From positions 1 to 6,243 of the forward strand of contig JAVCCT010000100.1 in NCBI GenBank assembly GCA_030765325.1: a DNA stretch of 6,243 bases, written 5' to 3'. The stretch's first letter is position 1. Every line of letters starts with the position of its first letter. Below are positions 1-6,243 of this stretch, one piece after another. Both the position numbers and the translations under genes were made by a program. The notes under the pieces were generated by a model. It made no database searches. It worked only from the letters and a program-made list of their open reading frames with translations, and was not told the origin of the DNA. This DNA comes from Candidatus Stygibacter frigidus. Lineage in GTDB: Bacteria > Cloacimonadota > Cloacimonadia > Cloacimonadales > TCS61.

Positions 1-25
1 CAAACACCGGCAGAGCCGGTGTTTG
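1..25. repeat. Perfect 11-bp hairpin at the window edge
   Basis: CAAACACCGGC (1-11) and its exact reverse complement (15-25) are separated by AGA. The stem is long and GC-rich. On the plus strand no T-tract follows (AGACGGG). On the minus strand the downstream side falls outside the window, so it could be a terminator for minus-strand transcription or for a gene ending just to the left. Its role cannot be settled here. Confidence 0.7.
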
Positions 26-31
26 AGACGG

Positions 32-106
32 GTAGGTGAATATAAATTATAAAGCCCCAGATTGTCGCTCCGCTCCAACCTGGGGCTACAAATAAATATC
101 ACCTAC
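32..106. repeat. Nested inverted repeat with REP-like core
   Basis: Outer arms GTAGGTGA (32-39) and TCACCTAC (99-106) flank AT-rich spacers and perfect inner arms AGCCCCAG (53-60) and CTGGGGCT (80-87). The 19-base inner loop carries GTCGCTCCGCTCC, a GC-rich stretch unlike its AT-rich surroundings. A compact GC-rich stem with a conserved-looking loop in an intergenic region is typical of repetitive extragenic palindromes. Only one copy is present in this window, so repetitive status is inferred. No open frame of note crosses it. Confidence 0.7.
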
Positions 107-160
107 GGTGAAAATCCTCAAAATATATTGAACAGTCTCTGTATCATATGTTGTTTTGGT

Positions 161-193
161 TTAGGAGTGCCGAATAGCTATTAGCATTGCTAA
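161..193. repeat. Imperfect palindrome centred on AATAGCTATT
   Basis: A perfect 10-base palindrome (173-182, AATAGCTATT) is the centre of a longer imperfect inverted repeat. TTAG (161-164) pairs with CTAA (190-193), and TGC (168-170) pairs with GCA (184-186), with small bulges between. A second short palindrome TTAGCATTGCTAA (181-193) overlaps the right arm. It may be a decayed REP-type hairpin or a binding site. No gene overlaps it. The remaining bases of 107-236 show nothing else that I can support. Confidence 0.45.
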
Positions 194-236
194 GTGTATA
201 TAAACAGGTGAAATAAGTGGATATGATGATGTGGAG

Positions 237-271
237 AAAAAAAACACCCCTGAATAAAGAACTCAGGGGTG
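237..271 (-). terminator. Rho-independent terminator of the protease gene
   Basis: Read on the minus strand, a perfect 9-bp stem (263-271 with 245-253, CACCCCTGA and its complement) encloses a 9-base loop and is followed by eight consecutive T (244-237). It begins 17 bases after the TAG stop of the C25 protease. Stem, loop and U-tract together make a textbook intrinsic terminator, so the transcript should end here. The run is one-sided, with no T-tract on the plus strand, so it serves the minus strand only. Confidence 0.93.
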
Positions 272-288
272 GATAGAAAATTAGCTCA

Positions 289-3200
289 CTATTTGAGCAT
301 GATCATTTTACGGGTATCTGTAAATCCTTCGGCGGTAAGTTTATAGAAATAGATTCCGCTTGGTACTGGAGCACCTTTATCTGAAACTCCCTGCCATTGA
401 ACTTTGTAATTCCCGGCAGCTTGATATTCATTAACAAGTGATGCAACATGCTGACCTTTAACATTAAAAATATCGAGTTTGGTCTGAGCATCTTCTGCCA
501 GATCATATTTGATGGTAGTGGAAGGATTAAAGGGGTTAGGATAATTACCAGCGAGGCGGGTAACAGATGGAATGAAAGCTGCCATCAATTCCTCTTTGCT
601 GATAATAAGAGAAGAGCGGGTGCCATTAGTCCAGACATCAAATTTCAAATCTTTTTGAATATCACAGGCATTAAGAGGAATATCAAGCAGTTTTCCGCAA
701 TTTGGCAATGCGGATGCAACAGCAGTCTGCCAATTGCCCAAATTATTATAGGCAGACATCAATTCACTATTTTCAACGCATGGCGTGCCCAAAATATCAT
801 TGGCAGCAGTTGACAGGTAAATACTGAATAATTCACCTTGGCAGTATATTTCGAGGTTTTTTTGAGTTATTTCATAGCTGATAACAGACTGTGGGGTGAT
901 AAATTCTTCTCTGTTCTGAACTGGGAATGAATTAATGATACCAACTGAATATTGCAGGATCAGGGAAGCATCATACGCTTCAGTAAAATCATTGCCATCA
1001 ACGTCAGATCGCAATAATCTCCAGTTCTCCCAGGGCATTGGGGCATAAGGTGCTGGATCAATACCCACAGCGTATTGCAGCACCAGAGAAGCATCAAAGG
1101 CTTCCACCTCGCCATTATCATCAATATCTCCATAAGGGATATTACCACCCACAATTAGAGAGATAGGGATTGTGGTTATCAGTCTATTATCATTAATTAT
1201 CAGGTCAGCAGTATAGTTGCCAGGATTAAGACCTTCAGAATCAAAGTTAATGGAGATTTCGTCTGATTCTCCACCATTCAAAATACCGTTATATTGTGAA
1301 AGAATTGCCCATGAAAGAGGGATAATCTCAGTTGAGAGAGAAATAGTTCCTGAGGTTTGATGTGGTGCTGAGCCATAATCATCACCAATTAAAGTCCAGT
1401 TTAAGTTAATATCTCCTGCTTGATTGGCATCAATAGAAACAGTAATTGTGGCAGTAGCTGTTTCATTCCCCTGGATTTCTCCCCAGCCACCATCTGTGTC
1501 ATTCCATTCCACGCCAACACCATTTCCCGTATTTCCATTATAGATAAGATTGCCAGAAGGTCCGGCAAAGTTAGTAGCAGAAATAACTGAAACTCCCGCA
1601 GGAAAATCGATAATAACATCGGTAAGCCATTCTGCATCGCTGCTGTTATTATAAACTTCCAGATTCCAGGTAATGGTTTGTCCCGGGATATATGTTTCAG
1701 CATCGCAAGTCAGGGTAGAACCCTCGATATTGCGGTCAGTTTCTGTTATATTCAGATAATAATATAATGTGCCACCACCGGAATTAGTGATATTAAAGCT
1801 TTGGGAAGCAGTGGAATTAAGTTCAATAATCTGAGATATTTCATCAACGCTGCAAGTCATATCAGGAGGTTGTGAAACACCGATAGCGGGAAATACAATA
1901 TAATCCAGCCAGGCGCAATCAGAACCGGAAGACACGGAGCTATCTTTGTCATAAACCCAGGATAATTCATGAGAACCAGCTGAGACGGGATATGACACCT
2001 CAGACCAACCTAAATTTCCGCTCCAGCTATCCATTTCCACTCCATCAATATAAAAGAACAGAAAGTCCCAGTTAGCTTCAGAAGAAACCTTGCGGAAAAA
2101 GCTGATCTGATCATCATATAGCACATCGAGTTCAATAGAGAGATTTGAAATTTCACCGTTACCAATATCACCGGATTCTGCGCAGTAGCTTCCTTCCTGA
2201 GGTGCTTCGGTTGATGTAAACCAATTGGCATCTCCACTTGTAGTCCATTCCCAGGTTGTGAGATCCCCGCTTTCAAAATCCTCCAGACTCAAGCCGATAT
2301 TCAGGCTGAAACCGCCATTATAAGTAAGCTCTATTCCTGCAGTTATCTCTGCTGAGAAATTAATTGTTTCACCAACCGGGCAATCCTGAGAAACTGTAAC
2401 CATAAATGGATAAAGTCCGCTGTTACCAGGGGTAATTTCCGGGATGAAAGACCAGGTATTATTTACAGTGATATATTCACTCGTAGTGCTTACCATAGTG
2501 ATAACATTTTCCATAGTCGAGCTGCCTGAATTGAGGATTTCCAGTTCCAGATCAGCAGTTTCACCAGGATCCAATATGCCATTATTATTATCATCGCCGT
2601 TAATATAGATATTTCCCAAAGAAATTACAGGTGCATAAGCAACAAGATCAACCAGAGCATCATTTTCACCCTCATTATAAGTGAAGCTGAAATTCAGTTG
2701 AAAATCATATTGATCAGGAATAGTTTCTGCTACCTGGAAAGTAAATCCACTAAGGCTTTCAATACCACCCGCAGGGATGGAAGCAAAATTTACTGTGTCA
2801 TTTGTAATCGTGATATATGGATCATTAATAGACATTACGGCAGTGATATTATCAGCTGCATCAATTCCAATATTTTCCAACTCAAGCTCAAGCTCTATAT
2901 CTTCTCCAAAATCAATTATCTGATCTCCATTATCTGATGTAATAGTAAAATCATTTATTGAGAGAAATGCACCTTCATTAGGCACGGCTGTGATCTGTGA
3001 GATATAAGGTTCATAATTTTGGCAGCAGACGACAATATCGAGGGTTGCTGCAGAGGTGACAGGCAGAAAATCAAGAGTGATAGTTCCGCTGTCATCTATC
3101 AGTCCACCAGCAAGCAATTCGCCTTCTATGCTCAGCCCTACATAAGAATAGGGCTCTGCCGAAACGATTAACTGAGTGCTGCCGATAAATAACTGATCAG

Positions 3201-5025
3201 CATGAGAGACTGTATTTTGCTCAGGTACGCCAAAATATGGAACCAGAGAAGGATCACCCATCAATGAATAAATTTCCCAGTAGTAGTTTGCACTTCCTCC
3301 ACCTTGAACAACTGCCAGATTACCTACCATAATGAACGAAGCCGAAGATGTGTACCAGTCAGGGAAAGATTCTCCGTGATCATGGAACATCCCGTCATAA
3401 GCTCCGGGACCAGTGCCATTATAAGTAGGATTTGAAGTTACATTACCAGAACCAACTCCCCACCAGTAATCTTCATCCCAATAGGTGGAATTAGTACCGC
3501 CTATATAGCCTATCGCTCCACCATTTTCTTCCCTTAGCCAGGCTTCACCAAAGCATTCGCCTACTTCAAACTTATTTGTAAGACAGCAATTTCCCATTGC
3601 CATAGGATATTTATGTTCATTTTGCAGACTGTTGATATTACTGATCGTGAAGCTGGGATCTGCCCAGGAAGTGGATGAACCATGAGCAGTATAATTGATA
3701 TAACCTACACCATCAGAGACGTTTTGGACGATCTGACCAGCACTACTGCCTGATGCAGGATAAAGGTAAGTGTGAGAAGTGATACCATGAGCTGCATTAA
3801 AATAATTATTTGTACCATAATTGATCTGTCCATTACCCCAGTTGGAGCCATGTGAAGCATCCATACCGGCTATCATTACCACCTCTTCCAGATAGGATGG
3901 ATCAGGCATGGTAAACATCTCATATTCCAGAGTTTTATCAATCTGAGGTTGAAGTTCGCCGATATTTCGAGCCGAGAATCTGCCATAATATATCTCCGGC
4001 ATATAATCATTACCTTCCAACCGAACATAATTCAAGTCAGTTACGTGACTACCTGTAGCTCCATTATAGGCTGGTATCTGAGCCGTATCTCCTACAAAAA
4101 GTATAAATGAAGGTGCTGGATCTTCTGTGGTTGCCTCATCCCAGAGACTCTCTATATAATTTGCTATAGCTGTTGTGCTGCTGCCTATCTCACTTGTATA
4201 GGTCTCGATCACATTATAGCCCTGCTGAGTTTTCCAATCAATAAATGGTTGTAATTGAGCTGAGAACATATCATCAGAAATTATTACATATTTGATAGGA
4301 TAGCGGGTAATATCTTCCCTGGTTTGCAAGGGTGCATAATTGATCAATGAAGTAGAATAAATTTTCTCGTATGCTGGTGACCAGGTTTTTGTACGTAATT
4401 CCATAGTGGCATTCATATCACTGTCAACAAAATAAACAAATGCGTTAACGTTGTTATATACAGTAATTTTCTGCTTAACCGGATTATAGGCAATAGGATG
4501 ATAAGTAACGCTAAATATACGTTGCCCTCTCAAGATACCAATTTCTTCGCAGGAGAATATCTCATTTCCATACCATTTATCCTGCTGATAGGCAGCCTGA
4601 TCATAGCTAAATTCCAGTTCAGAAGGATCAATGCTTTTGGGTACTGGAGGTTGAACCGGCATCAATTGACTTACAATACTCAGTTCTGATAAATTGTACT
4701 CAGTGCTTTGATAATTAATGATATCAACATTTACTTCTGCTCCCAGAGGTACTGAGATCAGTTCTCTTTTAACGGGAAGCTCAGGACTGCCTGTTTCTCC
4801 ACTTTTGCCAAAGCCAGGGATGATCAGTTCACTGAAATCTCCTGATCTGGTGCTGAGAGATAACTGTTGTAATTCATTGATCTCAGCAGAAAAATCAAGT
4901 GATTCAGATTGCTGACTATTCAAATCTATACCATTATGGTTACCGGAAAAGACAATATTCACCTTATCAGCTGTCAAAACTGACAACAAAGTAAAGATTA
5001 TTGTAAAGAAAATATATTTTTTCAT
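289..5025 (-). CDS. Secreted gingipain-like C25 cysteine protease with dockerin-like pair and type IX sorting domain
   Basis: A predicted exported endopeptidase of 1578 residues. Residues 1-19 form a signal peptide (MKKYIFFT, hydrophobic core, likely cut after LTA). Residues about 20-240 look like a C25 propeptide. The catalytic domain spans about 243-600, with catalytic His448 in YTAHGSSTSWADP and Cys481 in GNCC. Their 33-residue spacing and the surrounding motifs match Lys-gingipain (Kgp) as I recall it, and Asp519 in YWDEDYWW aligns with the Kgp lysine-pocket Asp. Then follow an Ig-like domain (601-685), two CARDB-like modules (686-798 and 799-912, each with a D/N-rich loop before a GE..L.L...N.G stretch), a jellyroll-like module opening EDFESGD (913-1047), BACON- and DUF11-like modules (1048-1297), a dockerin-like doublet (1299-1364), a module with four Cys (1366-1485) and a FlgD-like sorting domain (1494-1578). 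I chose the ATG at 5025 because GAGGAG lies five bases upstream and it gives a proper signal peptide. The frame is intact. The family call is firm; lysine specificity and the accessory-module names are inference. Confidence 0.96.
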   Translation of the reverse strand: MKKYIFFTIIFTLLSVLTADKVNIVFSGNHNGIDLNSQQSESLDFSAEINELQQLSLSTRSGDFSELIIPGFGKSGETGSPELPVKRELISVPLGAEVNVDIINYQSTEYNLSELSIVSQLMPVQPPVPKSIDPSELEFSYDQAAYQQDKWYGNEIFSCEEIGILRGQRIFSVTYHPIAYNPVKQKITVYNNVNAFVYFVDSDMNATMELRTKTWSPAYEKIYSTSLINYAPLQTREDITRYPIKYVIISDDMFSAQLQPFIDWKTQQGYNVIETYTSEIGSSTTAIANYIESLWDEATTEDPAPSFILFVGDTAQIPAYNGATGSHVTDLNYVRLEGNDYMPEIYYGRFSARNIGELQPQIDKTLEYEMFTMPDPSYLEEVVMIAGMDASHGSNWGNGQINYGTNNYFNAAHGITSHTYLYPASGSSAGQIVQNVSDGVGYINYTAHGSSTSWADPSFTISNINSLQNEHKYPMAMGNCCLTNKFEVGECFGEAWLREENGGAIGYIGGTNSTYWDEDYWWGVGSGNVTSNPTYNGTGPGAYDGMFHDHGESFPDWYTSSASFIMVGNLAVVQGGGSANYYWEIYSLMGDPSLVPYFGVPEQNTVSHADQLFIGSTQLIVSAEPYSYVGLSIEGELLAGGLIDDSGTITLDFLPVTSAATLDIVVCCQNYEPYISQITAVPNEGAFLSINDFTITSDNGDQIIDFGEDIELELELENIGIDAADNITAVMSINDPYITITNDTVNFASIPAGGIESLSGFTFQVAETIPDQYDFQLNFSFTYNEGENDALVDLVAYAPVISLGNIYINGDDNNNGILDPGETADLELEILNSGSSTMENVITMVSTTSEYITVNNTWSFIPEITPGNSGLYPFMVTVSQDCPVGETINFSAEITAGIELTYNGGFSLNIGLSLEDFESGDLTTWEWTTSGDANWFTSTEAPQEGSYCAESGDIGNGEISNLSIELDVLYDDQISFFRKVSSEANWDFLFFYIDGVEMDSWSGNLGWSEVSYPVSAGSHELSWVYDKDSSVSSGSDCAWLDYIVFPAIGVSQPPDMTCSVDEISQIIELNSTASQSFNITNSGGGTLYYYLNITETDRNIEGSTLTCDAETYIPGQTITWNLEVYNNSSDAEWLTDVIIDFPAGVSVISATNFAGPSGNLIYNGNTGNGVGVEWNDTDGGWGEIQGNETATATITVSIDANQAGDINLNWTLIGDDYGSAPHQTSGTISLSTEIIPLSWAILSQYNGILNGGESDEISINFDSEGLNPGNYTADLIINDNRLITTIPISLIVGGNIPYGDIDDNGEVEAFDASLVLQYAVGIDPAPYAPMPWENWRLLRSDVDGNDFTEAYDASLILQYSVGIINSFPVQNREEFITPQSVISYEITQKNLEIYCQGELFSIYLSTAANDILGTPCVENSELMSAYNNLGNWQTAVASALPNCGKLLDIPLNACDIQKDLKFDVWTNGTRSSLIISKEELMAAFIPSVTRLAGNYPNPFNPSTTIKYDLAEDAQTKLDIFNVKGQHVASLVNEYQAAGNYKVQWQGVSDKGAPVPSGIYFYKLTAEGFTDTRKMIMLK

Positions 5026-5030
5026 ATCTG

Positions 5031-5036
5031 CTCCTC
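5031..5036 (-). promoter_or_regulatory. Ribosome binding site that decides the protease start
   Basis: GAGGAG on the minus strand ends five bases before the ATG at 5025. An in-frame ATG at 5076 would add 17 residues (MDIALKIYKSVKYRGAD) ahead of the signal peptide and has no comparable purine-rich site; the sequence before it is T-rich. This supports the 5025 start. Confidence 0.85.
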
Positions 5037-5051
5037 GATATTTAACTGATT

Positions 5052-5081
5052 TATATATTTTCAATGCAATATCCATTCCAA
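5052..5081 (-). promoter_or_regulatory. Candidate sigma70-type promoter of the protease gene
   Basis: On the minus strand TTGGAA (5081-5076) is followed after 18 bases by TATATA (5057-5052), which would place transcription start near 5045 and leave a leader of about 20 bases that includes the ribosome binding site. The whole stretch is AT-rich, so such matches arise easily by chance, and the promoter consensus of this lineage is not certain. A second TTGACC near 5127-5122 has no well-spaced -10 partner. Treat as a weak candidate. Confidence 0.25.
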
Positions 5082-5140
5082 AAAGTCTAAATTATTAGAG
5101 AATATTTATATTATAATTTCAGGGTCAATTAATCTAATCT

Positions 5141-5241
5141 ACCTCCCGGATGGTCTTGCACCTCCGGGATGGTGTGTTTTATTTTAGATTTGAGCTTAAC
5201 CTGTTCAACCATCCCGGAGGTTATTCAACCATCCGGGAGGT
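5141..5241. repeat. Nested inverted repeat made of four copies of a 14-base unit
   Basis: Outer arms 5141-5154 (ACCTCCCGGATGGT) and 5228-5241 are perfect reverse complements, as are inner arms 5160-5173 (ACCTCCGGGATGGT) and 5208-5221. The two arm types differ at one base (CCC versus CCG), and each has the matching change in its partner. Short gaps of 5 and 6 bases separate outer from inner arms, and a 34-base AT-rich loop lies in the middle. The DNA or RNA could fold into one long two-step hairpin. It sits 25 bases after the stop of the acetyltransferase gene. On the minus strand no T-tract follows, so it is not a standard intrinsic terminator; TTTTT at 5241-5245 follows it on the plus strand only. 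It could be a REP/REPIN-type element, a small MITE or a transcript-end stabiliser. Confidence 0.85.
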
Positions 5242-5266
5242 TTTTATCTGGAGTGTATTCTTTTTG

Positions 5267-6243
5267 TTAGAACCACCAGCCCGGCTGAGGCTCTGGGAGG
5301 CAAAAAGCATTATCAAGCTTTTTTAAGAGATCAGCATTTGCATTCAGTCCATCACTGTATGCCAGACCACTTGCAGGTTTCACTCCCAGCCACATTCTAC
5401 TGAAAGCATTGATGCTTGCTGAGAGAACTGGCAGATCAGCCTTAAAGCCTTTTGTCATGCTGCACTTTTTACCTAAATGCAGTGTATATTCTCCACTACA
5501 TCCCTGCCATTTGCTGTTTGCAGGCAGGTATTGCTCAATAGGATCAGTTAATTTTATATTCAGTTCCAGATCATCGATTGGTAAAGAAGTTTTTTCCAGA
5601 CAGGCAATGGGATCGAGCAATCTAAATTGCCAATAGGCAAAAGAATTCAGATAATTCTGGAACTTGTTTCCTTTGGTGATTACTTTGCTGTGGATGGGCT
5701 TTTTCATGAAATCAAGAAGTTGAATATTTGCTGGTTCTGTAATAGATATTTCGCGCACCTGGTTATTGAAGCTTTGCAATAAAGCCAGCAGTTCCAAAAG
5801 CTGTTCATTAGTTTCATAAGCATACCAGACAATATAATAAGGACCACTTTCCTGGTCACTGGGATCAATCCAGAGATGATGAGTTAGTCTGCCGGCTTCA
5901 TTATAATATCCCAAACCAAAGCTCTTCTTGTGGAATTCCATCTCCGATTTTGTAGCAATAGGGGAGAGCATATCAAATCTGCCATGCAGCTTAATTCTAT
6001 TCAGTCTATTTTGGTGAATTGCCAGGAAATCATCTTTGGATAGTCTCTTGGGAATTCGGCATTTTACCGGAATATTTAATTCTGCCGGGTCAACATGTAA
6101 TTGCCTGAAATAACTTCCAGTTCCATAACCCAGTTTATCATAAAATCCCTGCTCAAACATGCCCAGTGCACTAAGTGGCACACCTTTTTCTGCTTCATCA
6201 GCCAGCAGTGCTGCCAGAGCTTTGTTTGCCAAACCGATTTTAC
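5267..6243 (-). CDS. Eis-like GNAT N-acetyltransferase, 5' end cut by the window edge
   Basis: The last 324 complete codons of a cytoplasmic acetyl-CoA-dependent acetyltransferase related to the Eis family. The open frame runs through the window edge. The first visible residues KIGLANKALAALL, preceded by a partial codon NGT (Arg if CGT), fit the R-x-x-G-x-G/A acetyl-CoA loop, so about 80 N-terminal residues are missing relative to the roughly 400-residue family. The TTG at 6232 encodes an internal Leu, not a start. GFYDKLGYG follows, whose first Tyr (visible residue 34) corresponds to the Eis general acid. A second GNAT-like half is in the middle. The C-terminal 110 or so residues resemble an SCP2-type domain, with FRLLDPIACLE near its start. 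The protein ends PGWWF; in Eis the C-terminal Phe carboxylate acts as catalytic base, and a terminal Phe is kept here. The substrate cannot be told from sequence: some Eis proteins acetylate aminoglycosides, but most homologues are uncharacterised. It lies 241 bases upstream of the protease gene, with no evidence of a shared role. Confidence 0.9.
   Translation of the reverse strand, partial: KIGLANKALAALLADEAEKGVPLSALGMFEQGFYDKLGYGTGSYFRQLHVDPAELNIPVKCRIPKRLSKDDFLAIHQNRLNRIKLHGRFDMLSPIATKSEMEFHKKSFGLGYYNEAGRLTHHLWIDPSDQESGPYYIVWYAYETNEQLLELLALLQSFNNQVREISITEPANIQLLDFMKKPIHSKVITKGNKFQNYLNSFAYWQFRLLDPIACLEKTSLPIDDLELNIKLTDPIEQYLPANSKWQGCSGEYTLHLGKKCSMTKGFKADLPVLSASINAFSRMWLGVKPASGLAYSDGLNANADLLKKLDNAFCLPEPQPGWWF

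Noticed and set aside
1..236. tRNA, riboswitch or small coding gene
   Set aside because: No cloverleaf with a TTCRA loop, no known aptamer core, and no open frame with a ribosome binding site could be found; only hairpins are supported.
448..813. A 121-codon plus-strand open frame inside the protease gene
   Set aside because: It lies antisense to the dockerin/sorting-domain end of a well-supported gene, has no recognisable domain, and has no supported ribosome binding site. It is a shadow frame.
1401..1703. A 100-codon minus-strand frame overlapping the protease in another frame
   Set aside because: It overlaps the DUF11-like module out of frame and its Leu-rich translation has no family features. 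The protease frame is uninterrupted here, so no frameshift needs explaining.
5141..5241. CRISPR array
   Set aside because: The four short repeats are arranged as inverted pairs, not direct repeats with uniform spacers, and no cas gene is present.
5141..5245. Intrinsic terminator of the acetyltransferase gene
   Set aside because: The stem is strong, but on the minus strand it is followed by AGATTAGATT rather than a T-tract. The T run at 5241-5245 is on the wrong side. A terminator role is possible but not supported as rho-independent.
6230..6232. TTG as the start codon of the acetyltransferase
   Set aside because: The frame continues upstream to the window edge with residues KIG that fit the acetyl-CoA loop, so the TTG encodes an internal Leu and the gene is truncated by the window.

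Overview
The window holds two genes, both on the minus strand, with repeat-rich non-coding DNA around them. The base composition is moderately AT-rich. Three features of the large gene point to the FCB superphylum, most likely Candidatus Cloacimonadota (Cloacimonas-like) or a close relative. These are a C-terminal NYPNPFNP-type FlgD-like/type IX sorting module, a dockerin-like doublet with the phrase DASLxLQY, and a string of CARDB/BACON-like wall modules. This lineage assignment is inferred from protein style, not from a database search.

Layout from left to right. Positions 1-236 contain no gene. They hold three separate inverted repeats: a perfect hairpin at 1-25, a nested inverted repeat at 32-106, and an imperfect palindrome at 161-193. 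A canonical rho-independent terminator at 237-271 serves the large gene. Positions 289-5025 (minus) encode a 1578-residue secreted C25 (gingipain-type) cysteine protease. Its order is signal peptide, propeptide, catalytic domain, Ig-like domain, several beta-sandwich modules, dockerin-like pair, cysteine-containing module and sorting domain. The 241-base gap at 5026-5266 carries its ribosome binding site, a weak promoter candidate and a striking nested inverted repeat at 5141-5241 built from four copies of one 14-base unit. Positions 5267-6243 (minus) are the C-terminal part of an Eis-like GNAT acetyltransferase whose start lies outside the window.

The two genes point the same way but have no visible functional link, and the structured gap suggests they are transcribed separately. 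The protease is most likely an exported, cell-surface or released enzyme for protein breakdown; the acetyltransferase is cytoplasmic. The items most worth following are the Lys-gingipain-like active site joined to a dockerin-like doublet and a sorting domain, and the covarying nested repeat between the genes. I do not see a clear new multi-gene system in this window.
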